Source: Eucalyptus grandis (Eukaryota > Streptophyta > Magnoliopsida > Myrtales > Myrtaceae). Taken from it: a DNA stretch of 64,000 nt. This document shows positions 31,165-43,042 of the stretch, one piece after another. Positions within the stretch are counted from its first letter, which is position 1. Every line of letters starts with the position of its first letter. Location: assembly GCF_016545825.1 (NCBI RefSeq), contig NC_052619.1:34635803-34699802 (forward strand), in the 5' to 3' direction. The notes under the pieces were generated by a model. The model was not told the origin of the DNA. It ran no database searches and saw only the letters and a program-made list of their open reading frames with translations. The position numbers and the translations under genes were made by a program.

Positions 31165-32996
31165 TGGCCAAGACGCCCTCACCCATGATAACTTTATTTT
31201 AGATAGAATACTTCTACTAATTTAAGCTTGATATTTACTAAGTTTTGATGAATTTTTGATGAACATATTTGCTACTCATATGATTTTATTGAATTTTGTA
31301 GGATATATGACTTTCGGATTCATAAGAGACTATCCGCACCGTTTGTAGAATTTGCTAGGGCCATATGCATAATTTTACCATGTGTCTATGCTAGAATTTG
31401 CTTATCAGTCCCTACGCCTCAGAATCTTTCAAAGATCTCAATATCATCTAGAATATTTCAATATCTTCGAAATATTTCAAAATCTTCAAAGTATTTTATC
31501 TTGAAGAAAAAGCTAGCCAAGACCTAATAGGAGACTGGCTTAGGGTAGATTTTTGGAGGCTATATAAACCTCTTTTGTGCCACATATTTTAGATTCCAGA
31601 GAGCCATGGAGCCACCACCAGATTTTAGGGTTTCTTAGTTAGCCTTTTTGCTTTTATTTTATTAGTGGAATTGGTGCATGTCAAGAAGTGAAGGAGGGAG
31701 GCAAACCCGAACCTATATGACTCAAATTTTATCTCCTCTTTAATTTTTGCTGTTGGTTTAGCTTTAATTATGTTCTAAATTTCTTTTATCGAGCTACAAT
31801 GAATCTTAATCATGATTGGTTGATTTTCAAGACTTGTTCATGTAATATAATTGTTTTGATTGTGGCATTCTCTATTATAATCTTAATGCTTTTTGAAGTT
31901 TTGCCCACTTTTAAATGATTTTCGATGTAGCATGATACCAGTGGAGATTGCAAGATTGCATGCATGAGCACTAGCAATATTGAACCATAAATTAAATCTA
32001 AGTCAAAGTACACTAGGTTGTTTATGTGGTTGCAGTAGCAGGTCTAGGTTGGGACTACTTAGATTGAATACGGAAATTTCCACAAGAACTTAATACTTTT
32101 AGGTAATTTAAATTCACCTAAGGTTAGTGTGGGTTAATATACCTAATTAGGGATTATTAGATCGAAGTTGGCTTGTAATCTAACATAGGAAGTTTCATCA
32201 ACACAATTGGAAAATAATTTATTGCATGACAAGTTAAGAGAATTGACTATTGATATCAAGTGATTCTAGGTTTAGACTAGTCTTTATTTTATTTTTAATT
32301 TGTTTCTCTTGTTGGCCAACTGGCCTCTCTATAAAAAGGTGGGAAGAGCATCGATGACCCAGAAGCCAACAAGAAGACCTTGAAAAGTTTGATCTCAAAA
32401 TTGAAAGAACCTTTTTTAGCAGAAGAAAAGAGCAAGCACAAGCAATCCTCATTGCAATAGCCAAAAATTAAGAAGACACACTTCTAAGGACAACTTTGAA
32501 AGATTATGCTACACGAACAATTCAAGAAGCACAATCAAGTATAAGAAGGCCGGCGGTGCAAGCTAATAATTTTGAGATTAACCCATCATGAATTGAAATG
32601 CTTCAAAATGTGGGGCAATTCAATGGATCACCTAATGATGATCCAAATCTACATTTAGAAGCATTCCTTGAGATTTATGACATTGTTAAATTCAATGGCG
32701 TTACGATGATGCCCTTAAGTTAAGATTGTTCCTATTTTCTCTTCGTGATAAAGTTAAGACTTGGTTGACTTCTCTTCCTACAGGCCCTATTACCACTTGG
32801 CATGACTTGGCTCAAAAAATTTCTAAGTAAGTATTTTCCTTCAAAATGTGTAACAATATTATTACATTTATGCAAATGAATGGTGAGTCTTTTATAAAGC
32901 ACGAGAGAGATTTAAAGAATTGCTAAGGAGATGCCTATACCATAGACGCCGTGTGTGGATACAAAAGCACACATTCTATAATGGAGCACTTCCTAT
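31165..32996 (+). mobile_element. Second Athila-type copy, plus strand, truncated
   Basis: Collinear with 7523 down to about 5330 of the minus-strand copy: shared left edge (TGGCCAAGACGCCCTCACCC), LTR with TATA 'GGCTATATAAACC' at 31560-31572, and Gag from about 32458 with the same FSLRDKVKTWLTSLP block near 32740-32785. Relative to the other copy, about 380 bases spanning the LTR right end and primer site are deleted at about 32246 (joins GAGAATTGA to TATTGATATC), and about 33 bases are added near 31303. It stops at 32996 where another LTR begins. Non-functional. Confidence 0.87.
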
Positions 32997-33335
32997 TGTC
33001 ATGGGCAGATCGATCAACTCTCGATCACACGTAGGTTGACCCCGTGCGGCCTTAAGGTTTTACCCCTAAGCAACCTTTCAACACTCAACTCACAAGACTC
33101 GTGTATATAGAGAGAAACTCTTAGAGAGAGAAGTTCTAATTTTTGTATTGCTTGTGAATAAAATACAATGAGGAGGAGACCCCTTTTATATATAAGTATA
33201 AGGCAAACCGTATCCGTAAATCTCCCTTAGATCTAATGGTGGAGATTGCATCTCCCCATCTACCAACTATAAGCATTTATAGCCAACTACCAGCTACTCG
33301 CATTTATAACGTATGCGTACAAATACGATATTGTC
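32997..33335 (-). repeat. Chromovirus 3' LTR
   Basis: On the minus strand it follows a polypurine tract (CTCGGGGGCAGA, about 33336-33346), holds a TATA box 'TATATATAAAAGG' near 33182-33195, and ends in 'GCCCATGACA' at 32997. The expected 5' TG is mutated. Confidence 0.7.
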
Positions 33336-33352
33336 TGCCCCCGAGGAGAATA

Positions 33353-33630
33353 CTATAAGTCTCGGGGACATAAGCCGAGGGTCATTAATGTGTCACTTTG
33401 TGCCATGGAAACCTCTTGGACATGCTTTCTTTCGGGCTGTGACATTCTCCCCAACCTAATCGGGCGATGCCCTCGTCGCGTCTTCAGCATGAAAGGCATT
33501 AATCTCTTTCTTGAACCGCCAAAGACTCTCCTCGGGCTCCCAATTGGCTTCGCTCTCGGAAGACCCTTCCATCGGATCAAATACTCACGCTTGGCTCGCA
33601 ATACCTCTTCCGTATGACTCGATCCGCCAA
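33353..33630 (-). pseudogene. Chromodomain of the chromovirus integrase
   Basis: Minus-strand frames read REYLIRWKGLP, the core of a retrotransposon chromodomain, preceded in another frame by DRVIRKR and followed by a WEPEE-like stretch. These domains guide integration toward heterochromatin marks. Two or more frameshifts split it. Confidence 0.82.
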
Positions 33631-34127
33631 GATGCTTTTGACTTCTCGATCATATGAGGTCTTTGCCCTGAGCGGCACCCGTTGTGACTCTCCTCGATCC
33701 GGGTCTTCCTCATCAACTTGGAAAGGTTTAAGCATACTTACATGGAAAATCGGATGCCTTTAGCTTTGGTGGTAGTTCCAACTTGTATGCGACCTTTCCA
33801 ACCTGTTATAACACACGAAATGGCCCTTCGTAGCGACGTATCAACCCTTTGTGCACGTCCTTGTATCGAAGAACCACATGCAGCTTGGCCAACACTTGGT
33901 CTCCAACTTGGAACTCCACGTCTGTTGCTTCTTATCAGCCCATTTCTTCACGCGCTTGGAGGCCTTGTGTAGACACACTCGTGCCAAGTCCGTTTGTTCT
34001 TGCATGTTTTAGCGAACTTGTATGCGGGCGGACTACTCCCAGTAACCCGAAGCGATTGTGCTTGGGGTGTTTGGTTGCTGCCCCTTGATCGCAACCTTGA
34101 ACGGAATCTCGAGTCGGTTGATTTGCT

Positions 34128-34761
34128 CTATTGCAAGTTGTAGGAGAGGCGGGCTACGTCGATCAACTTTGCCCAATTCGCTTGCGTCGTGCTCACATAG
34201 TGTTGGAGGTAGATCTTCAGCCAGCATTGACCCGCTCCGCGACCGTCGGTTTGGGGATGCAAACTTGTCGACATATTCAGCTCAGCCCTAGCAGCTTGAA
34301 CAACTCGGACCAAAACGTCCCGTGAAGCGGATCCCAACCGCTCACGATCGTTTGCGGCACTCCCCAATACTTCACCACATGCTTCATGAAAAGTTTGGCC
34401 GCCTCTTCGGTCGGGCAATCCTTTGTTCGAGCACAAAGGTTGCATACTTTGAGAACTTGTCAACCACAACCATTAGAGTCCGATACTCTTCGGACCGGCA
34501 AGTTGACGATGAAGTCCATGGAAATGCTTTCCCATGGGCCAGTCGAAACAGAAGTGGCTCTAAAAGACACGACGGCAAGCGTTGTTCCGGCTTGTCTTGT
34601 TGGCACACCAAACAAGTCTTCACATATGCTTCAATGTCGTTCCGTATTTGAGGTCGGTAGTACCGATCTTCGACAAGGGCCAATGTGCGGTGAATCCATG
34701 GATGACCCGCCCACTTCGAGTCGTGGCACTCGCGCAAGATCTCCTTCCTCAGCTTCCCATG
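34128..34761 (-). pseudogene. Chromovirus integrase (decayed)
   Basis: Contains the N-terminal zinc-binding HHCC region (HPWIHRTLALVEDRYYRP, then CLVCQQDK), a core piece MVVVDKFSKYATFV with the first catalytic Asp, and MSTSLHPQTDGR ahead of the third catalytic position. Frames shift repeatedly. Its coding continuity with 37704 onward is broken by the inserted 2.9-kb LTR. Confidence 0.85.
34757..34761 (+). repeat. Target-site duplication CCATG (left)
   Basis: Five bases CCATG directly before the inserted element, repeated exactly at 37704-37708. Removing the insert and one copy restores continuity of the chromovirus coding region. Confidence 0.9.
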
Positions 34762-37703
34762 TGCCGCGACCAATTTTTCGGGTTTGAACCACCTAGGGTT
34801 TGGCTAATGGATTGTTAAGCCTAGACTTAACTCGGGCTCTCCCAAGCTCATACCAATTCGCGACTTAGGTTTGAATTGTTAACATGCAATTTTTTTTTTT
34901 AATTAGGAGTCGCCACTAATATATTTTTGGTGGGTCGATTAGAAACCTAGTAAAGTAACGGAGATTTACTTTACTCCTACGAACTAGAGACTAAAGTACG
35001 GGGACTTGGTTACGTTAGATTTCTCTAACGCCCTTTCGGTACCTTTCTTTTTATTTTGAAAATGTTTGGCAAGCAATTTGGATTGATTTTAATCTATTTT
35101 CCTAACATGTGATAAGTGCTCATGCGGGTGCGCAAACCACCAATTTAACACCCAAGAAAACAATTAAATGATGCAGAACTTACCTCAAAGCACGAAAGCA
35201 TCTGCGGTGTTAAATTAAAATCCATATCAACAATCCTAGATATGGTTTCTAATTAACACGCAATTTCTTTCTTTTTGTTTTCACTTATTAAATGAAAATA
35301 TAGTCAATATGCAATGCAATGCTATTAATTTAACATGAAATGATATAGCATGGCAACATGACCTAAACTATATGACATAAATAAGCATGCGTCTATTATA
35401 AAGAAATGTAATAATTAAATATGCAACTTAAAATTAACCCAAATGACTTAATTCTAATGACGTGCGATGCAATGCAATGACATACACAATTATTTCAATT
35501 AAAATGACATGTGAGCTATATGTTACGCAACATTTATCAAATGACCTAATCGATGATGGTAAATTTCTAATTAGAAATGAACCTAACAATAATCACTAAA
35601 TGACGTGCATTTCATGAACCTAAATCTATATGACATGCAAATGACATTTTTTATTTTAAAAATGCAATCTATCCTAGAAATTGCAACTAATTTATCCTAA
35701 GCCAAATTTTATGAAATTTGAAATGATCTAGCTAGATTAGATTCTATCTAATTTAAATTAGGGATTAAGTCATATTAAATCCTAATTTAAACTAAAACAT
35801 TATCTAAATCTAAAATGCAATTTATCTAAAAAAGATGATCTAAATTTAAAATGAAACATGCAATTTTATCTAATATGCCATGACAATGTCCTAATTATAT
35901 ATGACATATGCATGATGACTTCTTTTTGTGTTTTTTATAAAATTCGAAATTAAAATTGCCAAATAATTAAACATGTAATTCAAATTTAAAACTAACATCC
36001 TATGCATTTTTTGGATTTTTTTATTTAAAAATTGAAATAAAATTGCAATCCTATATATGCAAGATAATAAAAAAAACCTAATCCTTATTCAGATTTTTGG
36101 ATTTTATTTACAAAAATAAGATTGACTCAACCAACTTAACGCCATGAAATCAAACAAGATAAGATTGATATCTAAAAATCGACAAACCATATCTCGCGCA
36201 TGAGATCGGGTTGGCCAACTTTAAATTAAATCGTGAATCGAATCTCGGGCTTGAGATTGGATTGTCGATTTTATAAAGGGATTGCGAAGTCGGATTTTGG
36301 GCGCGAAAATCGGTATGCCAATTCCCTAATTTCATAGGCAGTCTCATGTCGAGAATCTCAACCATTCATTCAGGAATAATCCTACTAAAAAAACAAAGTA
36401 AATAAATGAAACTAACATAAAAAATAATAATAAAGTAAATAAAAAAAGAAAAACTACCTAATTGATTTTCCTTTTTTTTTCTTTTGTTTTTGTTTTGTTT
36501 TTTTCCCTTCCCAAGCACGGCTTGCTCGTGGCGAGTGACCTACGGCAAGGCGGGTGTTGGTCCGGCAGGGGATCGCCGGCGAAGGGGGGTTCCGGCGAGC
36601 AAGGCAAGTGGGCGTCGGCACGGGGCTTACTGCCGGGCATCGAGGGGAGCGCGAGCAACGATGTGGGCTCACAGTGGCGTCGGGTCACGGCGAGCAGGCA
36701 CGGCGGCCGAGTGTCGGGAAGAGGCGAGCAAGGGCGCTGGGACTGGGTGCTGCGGTCGGCGAGATTAGGACAACGTGGTGTCGCTGGGCTAGCGGGGAGC
36801 GAGCGGAGTCGTCCGTTGCGGGTCGGGCGTCGCGGGCGCGGGGCGGTCTCGGACAACGGGCGGAGACGGTGGGTCATCGGCAACGGCGAGACGGAGGGCC
36901 GTCGGGGACTGCGGAGTCACGGCCGAGGACTCGGGCGGGCTGTGGCGAGGCTCGGCGTACGGATTTCGGCTCGCGGCGGCGTCAACGGCGCCGGAAAGGC
37001 GACGGGTGGAACGGTGAGGGAGACTTGGAGAAGATGATGAACGGGGAGCCTTTTTTTTTTTTCTTTTTCTTTTTTTTTTTTTTTGTCTCTCTCTCTCTTC
37101 CCTGCTGCACGTCCTTTCTTCTCGTTTTTTGCTGACTCTTGTCTTTTCTTTTTTTGACTTTTCCAAACGGAGAGAAGCCTAGACCGAAACTCTCTTCCCT
37201 TTTTTTGATTTTTTTTTTTTACTTCGTCCCGAAAAAAGAACCCCTCTCCGGTCATCGTACACGGTTGCTTTTATAGGGGTAAGAGATAAGCTTTCGATTT
37301 CCCCTTCAAATCTACATCCGCAATACATTTTCACCAACCGATCATTATTGATAAAGATTTAAGATTACGATGAATATTTTCTCGAAATCCAAATCTCATA
37401 AAAGATAAATCGCAATATTTTTTTCACACACGTGCTCTTATCCAAAATATTCATATTTTGGAAAAATTTCAAAACTTTTATTTTTCACGAGATAATTAGA
37501 AAACATGGGCTTGGGCCAACAGCTCGGCTTCGTGGCTTAGTCCAACTAATTTGAACCCGTTCGCCTTTGGTCCAATAAATAAAATGCCAATAACAAAATA
37601 AATGCAAATATAAATTTATATGCTATGCAATTAATAAAATTAACCCTAATTTCCTATGCAATAAATAAATAAACTAAATCGTCAAAATTTCAGGGTGTCA
37701 ACA
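34762..37703 (-). mobile_element. 2.94-kb solo LTR inserted in the chromovirus
   Basis: Runs from TGCCGCGACC to GGTGTCAACA, i.e. TG...CA on either strand, flanked by perfect 5-bp duplications CCATG. On the minus strand it begins TGTTGACACCCTGAAATTTT and has a TATA box 'CCTATAAAAGC' near 37266-37276 followed by a purine-rich leader, so that is the likely orientation. No primer site, polypurine tract or Pol is inside, hence a solo LTR rather than a full element; a large non-autonomous element without LTRs recognised is a less likely alternative. Core 36530-37040 is very GC-rich. A relative is at 54467-57476. Confidence 0.8.
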
Positions 37704-37708
37704 CCATG
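37704..37708 (+). repeat. Target-site duplication CCATG (right)
   Basis: Right-hand copy matching 34757-34761. Confidence 0.9.
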
Positions 37709-38700
37709 GAAAGGCACATACGGTCGTCTTCCCTTGGTGTAAAAGGAGCTTGTCCTCACACCAAAATTGCCGGGTCTTGCATTCCTTTGCATACCCGACG
37801 AGGGTTTGAACCCTTGGATCATGTGCCAACCCCTCCTTTATACGGTCGACCAAAGGGTAACTCGGTCGACTCAGGTGTGGCTCATTAGCTCCATCTTTCG
37901 ACTGCACGTACGCCACGGAGTTGACCTTCCCTAGCTTGTACTCCAATGCGTAGTTGAACTCTACAAGAAAATCCTACCATCGAGCTTGCTTCGGACTCGC
38001 TTCTTTTGCATCGAAAGTAGCTTGTGACCCCATTGTTTGTCCTCATGACGAACTTCGACCCTAGGAGATAATGCCTCCACGTTCGAAGGCAATGGACCAC
38101 CGCGGTCATCTCCTTCTCTCGAACGGTATATCGGCGCTTGGTATTGTTCAACTTTCGGGACTTGTATGCCACCGGATGGCCATCACATAAGCACACCACC
38201 AATGGCATAATCCAGGTGTCGAGTCTCTACCTCATAGGGCTTGGTGTGGTCGGGCAATGCCAACACCGGCTCCTCCGTCATAGCTTGCGTCAATTGGTCG
38301 AAGGCTTTTTGACATCGATTCGTCCACTCCCATGCTTTTTCCTTCTTTAGTAGGTTCCTGAGTGGCACGGTGATGCTTGAGTAGCTTCGGATGAACTGCC
38401 GATAATAGTTGGTGAGGCCCAAGAACGACCTCAACCCTGGCACCTTGGTTGGCGGCTCCCATTCGACGATTGATTGAATCTTTGCTTTGTCCATCTTCAC
38501 TCGCCCACCCTCGACGATATGCCCCGGGAGAGGAACTTCCTCTTGGGCAAATGCGCACTTCGCACTTGACGACGTATAGCTCGTTCTCGCGCAAGACTTG
38601 GAAGACTTGCTTTAGGTATTCGACATGCTCCTCCAATGTCGACTATAGACTACAATATCATCTAGGTAAACCACTATAAAACGATCTAGGAAAGGGTGGC
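37709..38700 (-). pseudogene. Chromovirus RT and RNase H (decayed)
   Basis: The RT catalytic YLDD box is at 38657-38668 (minus), preceded by HPFLDRF at the truncated edge. Then VFQVLRENELYV, PGLRSFLGLTNYYRQFI and EPVLALPDHTKPY of the connection region, and an RNase H with SRKLNNTKRRYTVREKEM and HCLRTWRHYLLGSKF. The RTDN active-site motif reads RTNN, a lost aspartate. Multiple frameshifts and a broken 5' end make it dead. Confidence 0.88.
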
Positions 38701-39632
38701 TAGATTGCACTCATATGTTTGGTTCATTCACACTTCCTATCTACACGAATTTCTTTGGTCCCCTGTTTTGATAAAGTTTCCTACTTTAAATTTGGGCGCT
38801 TCTGCGGAACTGTTACATAGGGATCCTATTCATTAGATCACCAAAAGAATAGATTTTTCGAAGTGTTCGTGAAATGCGATGCTTTGCTATGCGAATGTGT
38901 ATCGTTGCTTTTCTGTAACGAAGGTCAAGTGGCAAGATCAAATCAAACCCCTTTTTCAACATGTTTTCTGCTGCAGATTGGCTCATGGTTTTAAGCCCTC
39001 CAACCCCTTCACTTCATGTTTGCCCTTCTTGTTTTGGGCTTGTGGTGGCTTGTTAGGTTATGGTGACTGTCAGAACTTGAAATTAATGACTCCCAGTCAA
39101 ATTTGGGTTTGCACTGAAATTGCTCTAGCTTTTAAAACTGGTATACTGGTTGCTGCTGGAGGCATTTTGATGCAGTCAGTCGCGATCGTTTAAGTCGACT
39201 CATGCGCGGAGTTGTGCCTCAGGAATGGAGTTTGTTTCTCTTTTTTCCATCGAAGAACCCTCCTCTCCATGGTATTGCAAGAATGGAAGCTAGCCTTGAG
39301 TCACGGACCTCAAAGTCCAGTCCACCAATGATTCCCTCAACATCACTAGAGAAACAGTTCTGTAAATGACCGAAAAGCAGGACGATTCTAGGAATGCCTG
39401 CGCACAGGCTTACTCTCTTTGCGTTGTTCGAAGCTTGAGAAACTGGGCGTGTTGGATAATCCCAAATATGCAGATGTAGAGTCCCTATGATTCTTATTTT
39501 CCTTTTGTAGAATCGATGAGCTTCGCTATAGGGCACTCTTTTTCACAAAGTCTTTGACTCAGTTCGTTTCGTGCATTAATATCTCTTTGCACAATCGCCG
39601 TTCGAAGATAAAAAAAAAATCGGGAAAGGGAT

Positions 39633-39784
39633 ATGTTCGCTTTCTTCCTATTGGCCGCCGCACATAAATGGAATGGTGAGGCACATGAACGGACAGTTTC
39701 GCTTGGGGTGTTGTTACTCGCCTCAATTAATGAACGGGTGCCGGAAGAGGACTTTCGAGTTGTCAAGCATGGAATATCTGACAT
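39633..39784 (+). other. Possible exon, unknown protein
   Basis: A plus-strand frame FAFFLLAAAHKWNGEAHERT, then VSLGVLLLASINERVPEEDF, then VKHGISDM ends exactly at a strong donor (ATG|GTAAGTG). The leucine-rich, protein-like composition hints at a repeat-type helical protein, but I do not recognise it. The upstream start and downstream exon were not found. Confidence 0.25.
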
Positions 39785-40172
39785 GGTAAGTGCAAAGAGA
39801 AGCTGAAGAAGATAAAGGGACGTGGGCGGGTGGGGGTTTTCTTCATTAGTAAAAATGGAGCTCTCGGAAGGGAGACACAGAGAGCTTTCCTGAAGCAGAA
39901 CAGAGGAGCTCTCTGCGGAGAAAAATTTACTTGCTGCTATGTTTAACTACTTGAGTGATTATGATATATAATGGAATTTTATGCAACTCTCCTTTTTGTA
40001 GGTATCAATATTCAGATGAAATCACGTAAATTTGATGTCGATTTAATTGTCCTCTTTTGTCGGTTATTTGACTCACTTGTCCCGCATTTTCACAACATAT
40101 ACAACTCCGGCATTTTGTGATGATAATGTGTGCAAGTCATTTTCTTGTTTAGATAGAACTTTGTAGTGGTTC

Positions 40173-40241
40173 CATGGCCGGAGAGAATTACAGAAGTGGA
40201 AGCTATAGCCAGAAGAAGATAGTTACAGAATTTCATAAGCA
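40173..40241 (+). other. Possible short first exon
   Basis: ATG-initiated frame MAGENYRSGSYSQKKIVTEF followed by a good GTACGT donor at 40242. No downstream exon could be tied to it. Speculative. Confidence 0.2.
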
Positions 40242-41120
40242 AGTACGTAAAGTTACACAGATGCTGGACAGCTATTCGAAAATTTCCCTACGCAAGCACC
40301 CACCTCTTTTCATATAATAATCAATTTGTTCTATAATTTGTTTCCACTTATTCTCAGAAAGGAATTTCGAAACGGATAAACCAGCCAATTTTGTCTTAAA
40401 ACTTACTGACATCTAAAAGCTGAATCAATTGATGCCGACGGAAAAACAAAAACGAACTCTAATATTCTATATCCTTGATCTGCTTTTGCTTGCTATTTGT
40501 TCACTGTATCGCTAAATTGTGAACCCATTCGTCGTACTGGAAACCAACCCCAACTCGAGTTGGGAATCGTGGAGTGTGCAGCTGTAAATCAAGCGGGAAA
40601 TTATAGAGTGCAGGGGAGGAAAATTAAGCTTGAAAATGACAGGCTGAGAAGCAGGAGGAGGTTGCAGGGGGCATTGGCTGACAGTGTCAACAAGAGTAGT
40701 TGCAGCTGGGATTGCAGCAATGGCAGTCTGAAACCATGCTCCGAAAGGACCGGTTAAAGTTGGCCAATTTGAGCATAGGAAAAAGGACCGGTCCTTGCTG
40801 GAAAATTGCAGGAGTGAGTAGCTAAAAGAACAGAACTGCAGCAAAGGGTAAAGAGCGAAAATGCAAAGGGAAAATGAACCTGGAACCAAAGGGAGAGACA
40901 AAGTAAAAGGAAGAGACTTTGAAGGTTTTCTTCATCGGTCCTTCCTCTTAGGAAAAGATGGAGAACTCCTCGGACGACAAGTTTCAAACTTGAGTATGAT
41001 TCATATGTGGTTAACGGAAAAAAAAAGAAAAAGAAAAAAACGAATTGACATCAATGTGACTTTCAAGATGAATATAGCTTTCATTACTGAAATTAATGAT
41101 GCTCGGTGATTAAAAAAATC

Positions 41121-41147
41121 ATATATATATATATATATATATATATT
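41121..41147 (+). repeat. (AT)n microsatellite
   Basis: About 13 AT units in non-coding AT-rich DNA. Confidence 0.92.
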
Positions 41148-42300
41148 TTATAAATGTGTGATTTTCAATATAGATTATTATATAAATATATGACTCTAAA
41201 TTTGTGTGACCACGAGATTTTGGATTTAGAATCCTTATTATCCCTCTATTTTTTTTTTTAATAAGCTCATCATGCGGTTGGAGGTTATCTCTAATTTTGT
41301 TATTTAGTAGTTGTTCTTCTTTAAACTTTCTAAATAGAGGATTATCTTTTCTTCTATGTTATATAGGTAGTATCCTGAGTACTTAATGCTTTGATAGGAA
41401 AGGAAATTGGAAATATATGGAGGTAACTGATTCTTCTATGTTTATTTAGTAATGGTAATAAATTTGCTGATCTGTTAAAACTACTTATTTGTGAAATGTT
41501 TGCTATTATAGTATACGGCTCCTTGAAATTTTATATTTTTCTTGTATAAAATATTTGTGATGATAGCTAAATCAATCGGATAATATAATTTAATATATTA
41601 AAATCAACATGAAATATGCATTACCACCTCTTATTAAATCCTGGTTGATGAATGCAAAAGATATAAATTTTATTTTAATTTCTCTAGTTTTATTATTATG
41701 ATCATTTCTTTCTAATTTTTATTTTTTATTTTGCTAGTGTTTCGAATCGGCAATATTTCTTTTGAAAATGTAGACAATCCATACTGCACTCTACTCTTGC
41801 AGATATTCTTTTAAAAATTCATCGTAATCCATGCAGCATCTAACAACTTTGAACCTCATTGTAACCCATAATGTATTCAAAATTCAAGACATAGGTAGAG
41901 ACATGGTAAAGGACCACGAAAAAGCAATAACCGCATAAAACTTGCACGGACAATTGCCACATGCCTCAACCTCCGACTAGTATTACCCCTTTTGGCAATG
42001 ACAGATCTTCTCACGATACATACTTGATTTTCTTTTTCAAGTGGTGGGCAATTATTTGTCAAAAGGAAATTAGAGCATCATTTTCTCTCATAATGGTCTC
42101 CATCATCATTACGATATATATATATTACCATGGGCCTTATATCCAAATTACGTAAGTAATAAGTTTTTTTGATACTGTGAAGCGCACAATCTTTCGAGTG
42201 CAAGTCAAGATCCTATCTATTTGTAGAAGGGAATTTTTAAAGAGTCAATTCCAAATTCCCAGATGACAAATATAGTTCCCAAGAGGATTTCGAGAGAAAT
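41148..42300. other. AT-rich intergenic, nothing seen
   Basis: Very AT-rich with short frames only. No element termini or genes recognised. Confidence 0.5.
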
Positions 42301-42303
42301 TAA

Positions 42304-43039
42304 GGGCGTGTTTGATAACAGTACGTTTCACGGGAGTTGATTCGATTAGAAATGATTCTTTTTTTTTTTTTATTATGTTAGGAATAGATTTTAAGCATTT
42401 TAAACCGTCTGGTAACTATCTAAAATTTCGATTCTGTTCCAATTAATTTCTTTTAATTTTTAAATAAAATTTTTACTATTTTCCCTTTTCTTTTTTCCTT
42501 TTTTCTTTTTTTTCCTTTTTCTCCTATTCTTTCTTCTTCTTCTTCTTGTGATCGATGTTGCCTCGGCAAGGCCGGCTCTTGTCGACCCGAGCCTTGCCGA
42601 TGGCCCGGCCCGACCTCGCGAGGCTGGGTGAGGCTGCCCGGGCCATCGGCGGGGTTGGGCGAGCCTCACCGGCATTTGGGCATCTTGAGGCTTGCCCGGC
42701 CCAGGCGGGCTCGGCCTCATCGGTGGGCTGGGTCGGCGAGCTCGCCGAGACGGGCGGATAGCGACCGGCGGCGGATGGTGGCAAGCAGTGGTGGACGGTG
42801 GTCGCAGGGTGGCGGAAGGGAAGAAGAAGAAGAAGAGTTGGTTTTGATTCTCAAATTTGTTCCCGAAACAAGAATCAGTTTTTTTTTTTATATATATTCT
42901 TGATTCCACTCCAAATATGTTTCCGAGAACAAATTTGTTTCGGGAACAAAATTTTACCAAACGCAATTTTATTCAAGGCTGATCCACGAGAACAAAAAAT
43001 CAGAATCTAGTACTATTTGGCACGTTGTCAAACAGCCCC
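42304..43039. mobile_element. Harbinger/Tourist-like MITE, 736 bp
   Basis: Terminal inverted repeats GGGCGTGTTTGATAAC and, at the right end, the complement of GGGGCTGTTTGACAAC, flanked by 3-bp duplications TAA at 42301-42303 and 43040-43042. Three-base TAA/TTA duplications and GGGNNTGTTTG termini fit PIF/Harbinger-type MITEs. The core 42550-42790 is GC-rich; open frames there (up to 168 codons on the minus strand) are compositional. No transposase. Confidence 0.82.
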
Positions 43040-43042
43040 TAA

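Larger units (their letters stand above)
32997..38700 (-). mobile_element. Chromovirus (Ty3/gypsy with chromodomain), nested
   Basis: On the minus strand: reverse transcriptase from 38700, RNase H, then (after a younger insertion at 34762-37703) integrase, chromodomain and a 3' LTR ending at 32997 with '...CCCATGACA'. The order RT-RH-IN-chromodomain defines chromoviruses; the RT/RH wording suggests a Galadriel-like clade (from memory, unsure). It is inserted in the Athila copy. The 5' half (LTR, Gag, protease, start of RT) is missing beyond 38700. Frames are broken throughout. Confidence 0.85.
38701..41120. other. Mostly unassigned; possible exons
   Basis: Balanced composition compared with the surroundings. 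A 104-codon frame at 38879-39193 has no known motif. Two exon-like stretches are listed separately. The frames at 40497-41109 on both strands are unconvincing. No recognised gene. Confidence 0.35.

Noticed and set aside
36454..37255. Frames of 72-193 codons on both strands in the 36.5-37.2 kb GC-rich core
   Set aside because: Overlapping frames on both strands with Arg/Pro/Ala-rich low complexity; part of the solo LTR.
42460..42966. 168-codon minus-strand frame
   Set aside because: Lies in the GC core of a MITE with Lys-rich ends from poly-purine tracts; no family resemblance.
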